Shown here piece by piece: positions 54,000 through 64,000 of a stretch of 64,000 nt of DNA. The position numbers were made by a program, and so were the translations under genes. Origin of the DNA: Ichthyophis bannanicus (taxonomy: Eukaryota; Chordata; Amphibia; Gymnophiona; Ichthyophiidae). Every line of letters starts with the position of its first letter. Position 1 is the first letter of the stretch. Location of the stretch: contig CM066033.1 of NCBI GenBank assembly GCA_033557465.1, positions 584,938,438 through 585,002,437 of the forward strand, given 5' to 3'. The notes under the pieces were generated by a model that did not search any database, was not told where the DNA came from, and saw only the letters and a program-made list of their open reading frames with translations.

Positions 54000-54499
54000 A
54001 ACAATAAAGGTCACTTCCAGAGTGAAAAAATATGTCCAAAACTTAAGAAAAATCACTCCATATACTAACAAATACTGCGGAAACTAGTACTTGGAGCCAC
54101 ACAAAAGCAAACCAAAGGGAGAGAAGGTCTTAGAATCAACGGAGCAGAAATCGGCATTCAGGAATAAACCCATATGCCGCTCCCCTTAAACATCAGCGAC
54201 CAATCCTACTCCACTTTCAGAATATATCAATATTTCCTAATGACAGAACAGCAGATCTTAACATCTCAAACTTAACTTGAAACACAAGGAAAACATCTCC
54301 ACGGCTTGATACAGAGAATATCTGCTTTGCCCCAACGCCTATCTTCGGCGCCCACAAAAGCATTTTGCTAAAAAGCTGCTTCAGGGGGGAGTTTTTAATC
54401 ACTGTTAAGAGAAAAAAGAAAAGCTTATCAAACTTTTACCCCCAATCATACCCACAGATTCATTAAAATTTCAAAATGAAACCCCCACTTACCATACAA
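54000..54499 (-). mobile_element. 500-bp retroposed insert in hAT-2
   Basis: Flanked by exact 16-bp copies of CATTTAGAACCCATAG at 53984-53999 and 54500-54515. hAT-1 has the site without the insert. A target duplication of this length points to LINE-type target-primed insertion. The insert has no clear poly(A) run. On the minus strand it contains CCCCTGAAGCAGCTTTTTAG near 54391, reminiscent of the module at 2255. Family unknown. Confidence 0.75.
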
Positions 54500-54704
54500 C
54501 ATTTAGAACCCATAGCAAATCCACCCTATCATAACAGCACTACCAGGACTCACAAAGCACCAAACCCTACCTATCAAAAGGCAATACTGCAGATATTAAA
54601 CCAATACATCTTAGAGAATACCAATACATCTCACTGGGGGAAAGAGAACAAGTGGTACTGTCAAATAGAAATTACATGAACAGGATACCTCAGCTCAGTT
54701 ACAC

Positions 54705-54936
54705 CGAAATGCTTCCCGTTCCACGCGCAGGACCCAAAAGGCAGGCAGAGCTCCGGAGTCTCAATGCGTGGATGAGACAATGGTGCAGAGATGAGGGGTT
54801 TGGATTTGCAAGGAACTGGGGAACATTCTGGGGAAAGGAGGGGCTCTTCCGAAGGGATGGGCTTCACCTTAACCGGGATGGAACCAGGCTGCTGGCATTA
54901 ACCTTTAAAAAGGAGATAGAGCAGCTTTTAAACTAG
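54705..54936 (+). pseudogene. CR1-A ORF1 C-terminus (SGNH esterase end)
   Basis: The last 77 codons of ORF1 remain in frame. They include RRDGLHLNRDGTRLLALTFK, in which the DGxHLN motif is block V of the SGNH esterase domain and supplies the Asp and His. The catalytic Ser block is lost by 5' truncation. In intact CR1 elements ORF1 has an esterase domain of uncertain function. ORF2 begins 35 bases downstream. Confidence 0.8.
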
Positions 54937-54971
54937 ATAATAGGGGAAAGCCGACAGTCGCCCAAGAGCGG

Positions 54972-57935
54972 ATGGTTCGGAAGAATGTATCCGTGAAGGA
55001 TACTACAAAAAGCAGAGAGGTTCCAAAAAAGAGTAAAGTAGCCCAAATGCCCTCGAATATGGAGCAGACAGAGCTTAAAGATCCCAAATTACCCATGTCT
55101 ACCAATAGCCAAATTAATATGAATAAAATACAGTCTCTAAAATGCTTGTATACAAATGCTAGAAGTCTAAAAAACAAGATGGGAGAGTTAGAATATATAG
55201 CACTAAACGAGAGGTTAGATATGATTGGAATATCAGAGACATGGTGGAAGGAGGACAACCAGTGGGACACTGTGATACCTGGGTACAAACTATATCGTAA
55301 TGATAGAGCTGATCAAATTGGTGGAGGGGTTGCGCTCTATGTTAGAGAGGGCATTGAGTCAGAAAGGATTAAAGTTTTGCAAGAAACAAAATTTGCTGTA
55401 TAATCTCTATGGATTGAAATTCCATGTAAAAAGGGGAAGGCGATGGCAGTGGGGGTGTACTATCGTCCGCCTGGCCAGAATGAACAAATGGATGATGAAA
55501 TGCTCAAAGAAATCAAGGAAGCTAGCAAAAGTTACAGTGCAGTAATAATAATGGGTGATTTCAATTACCCCAGCATCGACTGGGTCAGTGTCACAGCAGG
55601 ACATGCTAGGGAGATAAAGTTCCTAGATGAAATAAATGACTGCTTCTTGGAGCAGCTGGTTCATGAACCGACCAGAGGGGAAGCCATATTAGACCTAGTC
55701 CTTAGTGGAACACCAGATCTAGTGCAAGAGATAAGGGTGTTGGGGCCACTTGGCAATAGTGATCATAGCATGATTGCCTTTGATTTAATTAGTGGAGGAG
55801 GGATAGTAAGGAAATCCACAGTACTACCCTTTAACTTTCGAAAGGGAGACTATGATAAAATGAGGAAAACAGTTAAGAAAAAACTAAAAGGAGCAGTTGC
55901 AAAGGTTAAAGACGTACATCAAGCTTGGATGTTGTTGAAAAATACTATCTTGGAAGCCCAGACCAGCTGTATTCCACGCTTTAAGAAAAGTGGAAGGAAG
56001 TCCACAAAACTGCCAGCATGGTTTAAAGGTGAGGTCAGAGAGGCTGTTGTTGCCAAAAAATCATCTTTCAGGAAATGGAAAAAAGAGCCAAATGACGAAA
56101 CCTGGAAACAGCACAAGCACTGGCAAGTCAAATGCAAGGCATTGATAAGGCAGGCAAAGAGAGAATTTGAGAAGAAGCTTGCTGCGGAAGCAAAAACACG
56201 AAATAAAAACCTTTTCAAGTACATTCGTAGCAAAAAACCTGTGAGAGAGTCAGTTGGTCCATTAGATGATAAAGGGGTTAAAGGAGCACTAAGAGGCGAC
56301 AAGGCGATAGCGGAGAGACTGAATGAATTCTTTGCTTCAGTATTTACTGAGGAAGATGTAGGGATGTTACCCATGACTGAAGTGGTATTTAAAGGTGCGG
56401 AAGAATTGAAGGAAATATCGATACATCGGGAAGATGTATTACAACTATTAGATAAACTGAAGAGTAGCAAATCACCTGGGCCGGATGGTATACATCCAAG
56501 GGTGTTGAAAGAACTGAAATATGAGATTGTAGACCTGCTATTAGTAATCTGTGAACTATCATTAAAATCATCTCTAATACCTGAAGATTGGAGGATCGCC
56601 AATGTAACACCAATTTTTAAAAAGGGTTCCAGGGGTGATCCGGGAAACTACAGACCGGTGAGCCTGACGTCAGTACTGGGAAAAATGGTAGAAACCATCA
56701 TAAAGAATAAAATTACTCAGCATGTAGATAGTCACGACCTAATGGGAGACAGCCAACATGGCTTTAGACAAGGAAGATCTTGTCTTACTAATCTGTTATG
56801 TTTTTTTGAAGGAGTGAATAAACAGGTGGACAAAGGTGAGTCGGTTGATATTGTGTATCTGGACTTTCAGAAAGCCTTTGACAAGGTCCCTCATCAGAGA
56901 CTTTTGGCAAAACTAAAGAGTCATGGGATAGGAGGCAGTGTACTATTGTGGATCAGGAACTGGTTAAAAGATAGAAAGCAGAGGGTAGGGCTAAATGGCC
57001 AATTTTCCCAATGGAGAAAGGTGAATAGTGGTGTACCCCAGGGATCTGTGCTGGGTCTGCTGCTTTTTGACATATTCATAAATGACCTGGAAAGTGGAAT
57101 AACGAGTGAGGTTATCAAATTTGCAGATGACACAAAACTATTTAAAGTTGTTAAAACCCAAGAGGATTGTGAAAAATTGCAAGAGGATCTTGTTAAATTG
57201 GAAGACTGGGCATCAAAATGGCAAATGAAATTTAATGTGGACAAGTGCAAGGTTATGCACCTAGGGAAGAACAACCCAAACTATGGTTACACGATGCAAG
57301 GTTCCACATTAGGAACCACCACCCAGGAAAAAGATTTAGGCGTCATTGTGGATACCATGTTAAAACCCTCGGCCCAGTGTGCAGCGGCAGCCAAGAGAAC
57401 AAATAGAATGCTAGGTATGATAAGGAAAGGAATGGAAAATAAAACAAAAGATATTATAATGCCTCTATATCGTTCCATGGTGAGACCGCACCTTGAATAT
57501 TGTGTGCAGTTCTGGTCGCCGTATCTTAAAAAGGATATAGCGATTTTAGAAAAAGTTCAGAGAAGAGCCACCAAAATGGTAAAGGGGATGGAAGGATACT
57601 CCTATGAGGAAAGGCTAAAAAGGTTAGGGCTCTTTAACCTGGAAAAGAGACGGCTGAGGGAAGATATGATAGAAGTCTATAAATTAATGAACGGAGTGGA
57701 ACGGATAAACGTAGATCGATTGTTTACGTTATCAGAATATAGAAAGACTAGGGGACATGCAATGAAGCTACAGGGTAAACTATTTAAGACTAATAAAAGA
57801 AAATATTTTTTCACTCAACGTGTAATCAAACTCTGGAATTTGTTACCGGAGGATGTAGTAAAGGCTGTTAGTGTAGCTGGGTTTAAAAAAGGTTTGGACA
57901 ATTTCCTGGAGGAAAGGTCCATAAACCATTATTAA
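54972..57935 (+). pseudogene. CR1-A ORF2: endonuclease-reverse transcriptase, one stop
   Basis: A single frame of 988 codons from the ATG at 54972, interrupted only by TAA at 55401-55403, where CR1-B has GAA. It acts in target-primed reverse transcription. Endonuclease motifs: NARSLKNK and DMIGISETWW before the stop, VYYRPPG (near 55458), IIMGDFNYPSIDW (near 55545) and GNSDHSMIAF (near 55755). RT motifs: SPGPDGIHPRVLKEL (56472), NYRPVSLTS (56646), VYLDFQKAFDKVPH (56853), SGVPQGSVLG (57027) and FADDTKLF (57121), with both Asp present. The C-terminus has LEYCVQFWSPYLKKDI and ends SINHY. An ATG at 55443 would give an 830-residue product lacking the endonuclease start. Confidence 0.92.
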
Positions 57936-58114
57936 GAAGTGACCGAAGATATCAATGCTTGACCCAGTACAAGCATTGTGGAACTTGTGTCTCTTGGGGA
58001 AACTGCTAGGTACATATGACCTAGATTGGCCACTGTTGGAAACAGAATACTGGGCTTGATGGACCTTGGTCTGACCCAGTATGGCATATCTTATGTTCTT
58101 ATGTTCTTATGTTC

Positions 58115-58689
58115 ACATGCAGAACATAGACCATCACCACACAAAGAACAAAGGATCACAATTTAAAATAGGTAGATAATAATTAAACTGGGAACCCCAA
58201 AAGCCAAACATGAAATGTACAACACTGGAGAAATAAAACTATAAAGTAATTTCCTCTTGCACTAAACAAAAACGCAAAGATGTTAGTAATACACACTTCC
58301 CAGACCAGACATATGCCAGTTAATAAATTCAAAATAAAAAGTATTTTTGTACCTTCTGTTTGGGCATTTTATTTTTCAGTTGCAATTGCTCCAGTCACTT
58401 TCTTTTGGTTTCTTCTGTCTTCTGCGAGCTATCCATTTGTCCTTTCTTCTCTTTTAGATTTTTTACATTCTCGCTCTATATCTGCTTTAACATACTGATC
58501 ATATCCCTTTTGCTCTTTCACCCATTTCTTTACTTATTCCTTTATCATCCACTCAAATTTCACCCTTCCATTCTCAATCCCCACTTACTCTCTCAATACC
58601 CAGCCCATCGTAGACTTTTCTTCCCTCCCACACAAAATATTTTTCCCCTCTCCATTCTCATTCCCCAACCCCATCCCCTTCTAGTCCTC
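58115..58689 (-). other. AT-rich core of hAT-2
   Basis: Homologous, in inverse orientation, to about 30950-31520 of hAT-1. Open frames here (for example the Pro/Ser-rich one on the plus strand at 58360-58995) come from base bias and the minisatellite. Confidence 0.6.
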
Positions 58690-59125
58690 CCCCAAAATCA
58701 GCTCTCTTATAGTTCTAGACCCACCCAGCATCTGCTCCCTTCTACTCCCGTTCTCCAATGCCCCCACATAAGCCCATATCCAGTCCTAGCCCCCCCATAT
58801 GCTCTTTTCCAGTTCCATTCCAACCCCCCATCAGCCAATTTCTACTCCAAGCTCCCCTATCAGCCAATTTCCAATCCTAGCCCCCTCGTCAGCCCACTTC
58901 CAGTTCAAGGCCCCCTCCTATCACAGCCCATTTCCAATCCTAGCCCCCCCCCCAATCACAGCCCATTTCCAGTCCAAGTCCCTCCCCCATCATAGCCTAT
59001 TTCCAGTCCACGTTCCCCCATCACAGCCCATTTGCAGTTCTAGTCCCCCTCCTCACCATCACAGCGCATTTGCAGTCAGGTTCCCCCCCCCCCCCGATAA
59101 CAGCCCATCCAGTCCTTGCCCCCCC
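58690..59125 (-). repeat. Minisatellite of hAT-2
   Basis: C-rich units such as CAGCCCATTTCCAGTCC with AGCCCCCC spacers are complementary to the array at 29870-30945. There are about a dozen units, fewer than half the hAT-1 length. Confidence 0.8.
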
Positions 59126-59141
59126 CCTGAACAGCCTAAGG

Positions 59142-59409
59142 GGCTTCAGAGGGAGCCAGGGAACCCCGCGCAAGGCCCCGGCTCCCTCGGCACAGCTGCC
59201 AGCGCAAAGAGCCTTTTCCCTCACGCTGGTGGCTGTTTCTGTGAAGCCACAAATGCCAGGAAAGGTTAAAGGTCATTGCCTTTAACCTCTCCTGGCACTC
59301 GTGGCTTCACAGAAACAGCCACCAGTGTGAAGGAAAAGGCTGTTCACGCTGGTGGCTGTGCAGAGGGAGCCGGGGCCTCGCATGGGCTTCCCCGGCTCCC
59401 TCTGAAGCC
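59142..59409. repeat. 268-bp palindrome in hAT-2
   Basis: GGCTTCAGAGGGAGCC at 59142 pairs with GGCTCCCTCTGAAGCC ending near 59409, centre about 59276 (GGTTAAAGG...CCTTTAACC). It has the same position as the palindrome in hAT-1, but the sequence is different. Confidence 0.8.
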
Positions 59410-59502
59410 GTCCGTTGTGCGATAATGGAGTTCACGCTGGGCCCCCTGAAGCGCACGGCCCTGTGTGAACAACATTATCACTCAATGGACAGGCCAGCCC
59501 TG

Positions 59503-60132
59503 TTTGTAGATAGGAGAAAATCCATTCGAGGGCAGTGCCATTCCTTTGTTGAAGAGACACTGTAGGAGAATCTCATGGCATATAGTGTCAAATGCCGAGG
59601 CAATCTCCAAAAAGATGAGGATGAAGCCTTGTTGAGTGTTTTCTATACCCTTGAAGAGTCTGTTGATTAGGGATATTAGTAGAGTTTCCACTACATGGTG
59701 ATTGCGGAAACAGTGTTGCTGCCAGTCCAGGGGGGCATTTATATCGATGTGATTTTGAAGGAGGACTACCTTTTCAATTATTTCAGCAATGAATGACAAG
59801 CTGGTCTGAAGGAAGTAGGGGCATTTGGGTCGAGTTTAGAGTTTTTTAGTATTGGTTGGATGGAAGCTGGTTTCAGGTATTTTGGGAAATATCCTTGGAT
59901 GAAGGAGGTTGATATTAGTTTGAGGAGAACTGGATCAAGCTCTAATTTCATGATCCTAAGCCAGGAGGTGGGAGACATTGTGGCATTAATGCTGTGGATT
60001 ATGTTCTCCAACTGAGCTGTCAAGACTTGTCTGAAGGAATGCAGAAGTGCTATGTTACAGAGTAGGTCTTTGGGTTTACTAGAGGTTGGAGGAGGAGGCA
60101 AGATGTCTAATGGCGTTGGGTATTGTGTATCT
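59503..60132 (-). pseudogene. L2-like LINE copy 2, RT N-terminal part
   Basis: It resumes after the hAT-2 target duplication. Minus-strand pieces include LLISLINRLFKGIENTQQGF and ASAFDTICHEILLQ (first catalytic Asp region). In a second frame near 60000-59800 lies LKPASIQPILKNSKLDPNAP, the L2 motif before the RT core. It is truncated at about 60132 by CR1-C. Confidence 0.82.
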
Positions 60133-61358
60133 GGTTGATATTGATATTGATATTGTGTATCTGGACTTTCAGAAAGCCTTTGACAAGGTCCCTCATCAGA
60201 GACTTTTGGCAAAACTAAAGAGTCATGGGATAGGAGGCAGTGTACTATTGTGGATCAGGAACTGGTTAAAAGATAGAAAGCAGAGGGTAGGGCTAAATGG
60301 CCAATTTTCCCAATGCTTTTTGACATATTCATAAATGACCTGGAAAGTGGAATAACGAGTGAGGTTATCAAATTTTCAGATGACACAAAACTATTTAAAG
60401 TTGTTAAAACCCAAGAGGATTGTGGAAAATTGCAAGAGGATCTTGATAAATTGAAAGACTGGGCATCAAAATGGCAGATGAAATTTAATGTGGACAAGTG
60501 CAAGGTTATCCACCTAGGGAAGAACAACCCAAACTATGGTTACACAATGCAAGGTTCCACATTAGGAACCACCACCCAGGAAAAAGATTTAGGCGTCATT
60601 GTGGATACCATGTTAAAACCCTCGGCCCAGTGTGCAGCGGCGGCCAAGAGAGCAAATAGAATGCTAGGTATGATAAGGAAAGGAATGGAAAAAAAAACAA
60701 AAGATATTATAATGCCTCTATATCTTTCCATGGTGAGACCGCACCTTGAATATTGTGTGCAATTCTGGTCGCCGTATCTTAAAAAGGATATAGCGATTTT
60801 AGAAAAGGTTCAGAGATGAGCCACCAAAATGGTAAAGGGGATGGAAGGATACTCCTATGAAGAAAGGCTAATAAGGTTAGGGCTCTTTAACCTGGAAAAG
60901 AGACGGCTGAGGGGAGATATGATAGAAGTCTATAAATTAATGAACGGAGTGGAACGGGTAAACGTAGATTGATTGTTTTCCTTATCAGAATATAGAAAGA
61001 CTAGGGGACATGCAATGAAGCTACAGGGTAAACTATTTAAGACTAATAAAAGAAAATATTTTTTCACTCAACGTGTAATCAAACTCTGGAATTTGTTACC
61101 GGAGGATGTAGTAAAGGCTGTTAGTGTAGCTGGGTTTAAAAAAGGTTTGGACAAGTTCCTGGAGGAAAGGTCCATAAACCATTATTAAGAAGGGACCCAG
61201 GATATCAATGCTTGACCCAGTACAAGCATTGTGGAACCTGTGTCTTTTGGGGAAACTGCTAGGTACTTGTGACCTGGATTGGCCACTGTTGGAAACAGGA
61301 TACTGGGCTTGATGGACCTTGGTCTGACCCAGTATGGCATATCTTATGTTCTTATGTA
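60133..61358 (+). pseudogene. CR1-C LINE, 5'-truncated
   Basis: It starts at the YLDFQKAFDKVPH part of RT after a small GATATT triplication at 60138-60158. Compared with CR1-A it lacks 49 bp at 60315/60316, exactly the segment coding the VPQGSVLG motif, which shifts the frame. FADD has become FSDD, with stops at 60817 and 60969. The tail ends TTATGTTCTTATG at 61345-61357. Confidence 0.9.
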
Positions 61359-62573
61359 TTTTGATTGTAGATACTTATGTTTGGAAATGTTATTTATATT
61401 GTATTTCACTCTGTTGAACATCACCCAGAGCTATTTAGAAGAAGGAGTGTATCATATAAGGCATATGTATATAAAAAATAAGCCAAAATATACTTGTTTG
61501 TTGATCTTTATTTCTACTTCTTTAATTCCTAATTGAACAAGATAAATGTAAGCATCACAAAATATGAGAAAGGCATGTACTGCATTGACTTTGGACAGAA
61601 AAAGTAATGAGATCAACACAATACACCATGAGTATTACTGTATTAGTTCATCAAAGGACAGAAGCACAGTCTTGTGATTAGGAGTTTATCAGTGGTTTAT
61701 CCATACGGAGACATTGCTGGCCAAGCAGAGCTTGCATTGATGATTCTTTGATTAAATGGATGGAAAAGGCATATATCCCAGATGCAGTCTTCTGACTGTT
61801 TCAATACCTAGGGTATGAGATGTAGAATTACTACTCCTTCTATGGTCTATTGGTTAGAACAATAAATTACAAAATGAGGAAACTCCAAGGCCCTCAGATC
61901 AAATTCTCACTACTACAATTCTCTGTGTGACCTGGCCTATTTATTTTCCCTACTGGAGTCTATCATTAGTCAACTGTGATTGAGAACTAAGAATTGTATA
62001 GTAGTAAGTACAGCTAGGGTTTCCCACAGATCTCTGTGTGTTCGTTTTACAAACGGACAGACTTTATGTTTTGACTTGAACATTTTTCTTGGCACAGGAT
62101 TATATACTATGCTTAAAATAGGATATTCCCTACAAGCCTGGATGTACATATGGATCCCTTCTAGTTATATTTTGAAGGAAATAGCCCATGTTATCCCACA
62201 GTCCTTTGCTTCCGCCACAAAATCCTTTTAAACATGTTCCTGCTGACAAATTCTTCCTGGTTTTTATAGGCATTGTTTCTGTCTCCCAAACCTTTTGTGC
62301 ACACTACTGGCCTTAAGTCTTTTTTTCCTTTTATTTAGTATTTTTTCATTCTGCTCTTTCAGAATATATAATATTTAACTGACACTGCGTATACATCATT
62401 ATCAAATGTATTTAAACCTGTTTTTAATTCAGACAGAAATTCAGCTCACAGATGTGTGAAAATTAAACTCAGACTATAGTTCACCTTCTTTATTTTCTTA
62501 TTTTTGAATATATGTCAGTTTGATTAATTTTAAGTTATTAATTTTATGTCATTGCTTTGCTACAAACTATGAG
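61359..62573. other. Gene-free interval with an old SINE at about 61845-61965
   Basis: At 61847 GTCTATTGGTTAGAAC resembles an A box. TCAGATCAAATTCTCAC and CTGTGTGACCTGGCC resemble a B box and MIR core. The remainder is AT-rich with no coding signal. Confidence 0.4.
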
Positions 62574-62780
62574 GTACGTCTACTAAGCAGTAATAAGGGC
62601 GCCTCCTTAACGTGCCCTTAATGCCAGCATTTAAACCCCCAGCTGGCATTAAAGTCTGGGGCGGGGAAGAGGCGTTCCAGCATTAAAGGTGCTAGCGGCT
62701 GGCTAGTGGGCATTAACTGGACATCAGGCGTTAAGGGAGCCAAGTGTGCAGGTTAACATCTGCTAAGGCCAGTTGCCTTA
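62574..62780. repeat. MITE with TCTACTAAG end
   Basis: It starts GAGGTACGTCTACTAAGCAG. It contains CCAGCATTTAAACCCCCAGC pairing with AGCTGGCATTAAAG and related GGCATTAA repeats. The right end is not defined. Confidence 0.4.
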
Positions 62781-63185
62781 AGGTGGGATAAGGAAGCCTT
62801 TCTACAAGTCACATTTGAGCTGCTGGATGGGAGCAAAGATAGCTGATGGACGTGCCACATCCATATCTCCCTTGTGTATTAGAAAGTGAGTGGAAGGATA
62901 ATGTGGGAGGCAGTTGGACAGTATCAGTGAGGGGCCGTCATGTAATGCATGTGTTGTCAGTGAGCGGCATGGAAGTGGAAATGAGTGTGCCATGGAGGTG
63001 CGCAGATGGCCATGATCTAGCCAGAGCAAAAATGACTGGGCATCAGCGCTGCCGTGCACATCAGCTGCAGGTGAGATGTGATTGATATGCACTTAGGAGA
63101 AAAGTGTCACAGTGCGGCCCATGTGTAGCAGTTGCCATGAGAACAGATGAGTGAGTACGGTGGATAGTAACATAGCAAATGATGG
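62781..63185. other. Gene-free interval
   Basis: No known feature. A short phrase, AACATAGCAAATGATGGCAG, near 63170 resembles a common LINE-tail sequence. Confidence 0.4.
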
Positions 63186-63189
63186 CAGA

Positions 63190-64000
63190 TAAAAAAAAAA
63201 GGTGGCGGTGTACTGATTATGACAAAAATAAACCTAAAATCCAAGAAAATTCTATCTAACACCTCCAATAACATTGACACTCTAATAATAGAAATCGGAC
63301 AACTGAGAATCTGCTTAATATACAGACCTCCTAACCAAAACGCAGACAGTCTTCACTCACTAATTGAACTCCTTAATTCATCAACAGAACAAAACCCCCT
63401 AATTATCCTAGGAGATTTCAACCTCCCATCACTTGCAAATACTGATTCCAACCTCTTCCTGGAAACCATAACTGACTTAGACTTCCATCAAATTATAAAC
63501 ATACCAACTCACACTAAAGGTGGTACACTTGACCTTGTCCTCCTTCCTCATTCACTATTTAAACTTTTCAACCCAGACTCCTTACAATGTACTGAAATAA
63601 ACCTCATGCACTATTCAAGTTAGTAAAATCCATAACAAGAGAGCCAGTTTCAGCCCAACCTGCAATGCCGCAACCACAGGACTACGCAAACTACCTGCAA
63701 TCAAAAATGATTAAGGCCAGCACGAGCATAAATACCAACAACCCCTCTGCATCACCTAAGGCATCTCAAATAACTCCATTTTGCAACTTCAATACTATAT
63801 CAACTAGTGAAATTGAGAACATTATCGCCTCCATTAATCCTAGCACGGCACCTAATGACCCATGCCAGCCAGCTGGATCAAAGATCTGCGACATGATCTA
63901 AGCCAAATCTTGTGCAAGATACTGAACCAGTCCTTTCTAACAGGCTCATTCACCCAGAGTCTGAAACACACCTCTATCAAGCCCCTACTGAAAAACAGTA
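63190..64000 (+). pseudogene. L2-like LINE copy 3, endonuclease part, cut by window end
   Basis: Plus-strand L2-like ORF2. The frame from about 63194 starts KGGGVLIMTK, followed by LIYRPPNQNAD (63315), LIILGDFNLPSL (63399) and HTKGGTLDLVLLP (63512): endonuclease motifs including the GDFN catalytic region. A stop at 63621 and a frameshift near 63870 follow. The linker then reads TISTSEIENIIASINPSTAPNDPC and finally HTSIKPLLKN at the window edge, just before the RT core. It is the same family as L2-1 and L2-2 in the opposite orientation. Confidence 0.85.

Larger units (their letters stand above)
54705..58114 (+). mobile_element. CR1-A: near full-length CR1 LINE inserted in hAT-2
   Basis: It is 5'-truncated within ORF1. 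At 3.4 kb it carries ORF2 almost intact and a 3' tail with three TTATGTTC octamers at 58091-58114. The uninterrupted site in hAT-1 reads GTTACACATGCAG, so at most 3-4 bases (ACA or CAC) are duplicated. It is the youngest-looking LINE here and serves as reference for copies B, C and D. Confidence 0.93.
53760..59502 (-). mobile_element. hAT-2: second copy of the hAT family, with nested insertions
   Basis: It starts CAGGGGTGGCCC at 53760 and ends GGACAGGCCAGCCCTG at 59502. Exact 8-bp duplications TTTGTAGA lie at 53752-53759 and 59503-59510. Relative to hAT-1 it is inverted. Ends, AT-rich core and minisatellite match hAT-1. It contains CR1-A (54705-58114) and a 500-bp insert (54000-54499); without these it would be about 1.8 kb. 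No transposase. Confidence 0.92.

Noticed and set aside
58360..59269. Pro/Ser-rich plus-strand proteins
   Set aside because: They are translations of the C-rich minisatellite of hAT-2.
1..64000. CRISPR array, rRNA or bacterial operon
   Set aside because: No spaced direct repeats, no rRNA signature, and all recognisable coding text belongs to eukaryotic transposable elements.

Overview
The window is vertebrate genomic DNA made almost entirely of transposable elements. I see no exon of a host gene that I can defend, and no rRNA, functional tRNA or CRISPR array. The mix is CR1 and L2-like LINEs, CORE-SINEs with tRNA heads, hAT and Tc1/mariner elements and MITEs, and two large tyrosine-recombinase (YR) retrotransposons of the Ngaro type. 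Long gene-free stretches and full-length Ngaro elements suggest an amphibian. The CR1 3' consensus ending in (TTATGTTC)n looks caecilian to me, but that is recall and not a search result.

Layout. 1-2.6 kb: old MITE and SINE debris. 2.77-7.97 kb: a large element with TTTACTAAA-type inverted ends, holding a 546-bp hAT palindrome, a triple inverted repeat and four tRNA-like modules. 8.65-9.89 kb: a dead Tc1 transposon. 10.6-11.8 kb: MITEs, including a crisp 210-bp mariner MITE. 11.84-19.01 kb: Ngaro-1 on the minus strand, complete with split direct repeats. 20.8-32.4 kb: one minus-strand L2-like LINE interrupted by Ngaro-2 (21.68-28.35 kb) and by a 2.6-kb hAT element (29.35-31.95 kb). 32.7-36.7 kb: a damaged CR1 with an LTR-like insert. 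37.4-38.8 kb: a second LTR-like unit carrying a 364-codon open frame. 39-52 kb: CR1 tails, CORE-SINEs, MITEs, a candidate LTR with primer-binding site, and a CR1 ORF1 esterase remnant. 52.1-60.1 kb: a second minus-strand L2-like LINE interrupted by a second hAT copy, which itself contains a near-intact 3.4-kb CR1 and a 500-bp insert. 60.1-61.4 kb: another CR1. 63.2-64.0 kb: the start of a third L2-like LINE.

How the parts work. Each Ngaro element reads gag, then reverse transcriptase-RNase H, then YR, then SGNH hydrolase, between A1 at its 5' end and B1-A2-B2 at its 3' end. The repeat layout, the lack of target duplication, and a LINE reading frame restored exactly across the Ngaro-2 insertion all fit integration of a circular intermediate by the recombinase. 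In both elements a splice donor near the gag start and an acceptor with a TACTAAT branch sequence just before the hydrolase are in the same phase. This suggests the hydrolase is made from a spliced transcript using the gag start codon. Both elements now look dead: Ngaro-1 has lost a catalytic aspartate of the polymerase and has a broken recombinase and hydrolase. Ngaro-2 has frameshifts in gag, RT and recombinase and one nonsense codon in RT-RH, but its hydrolase frame is open.
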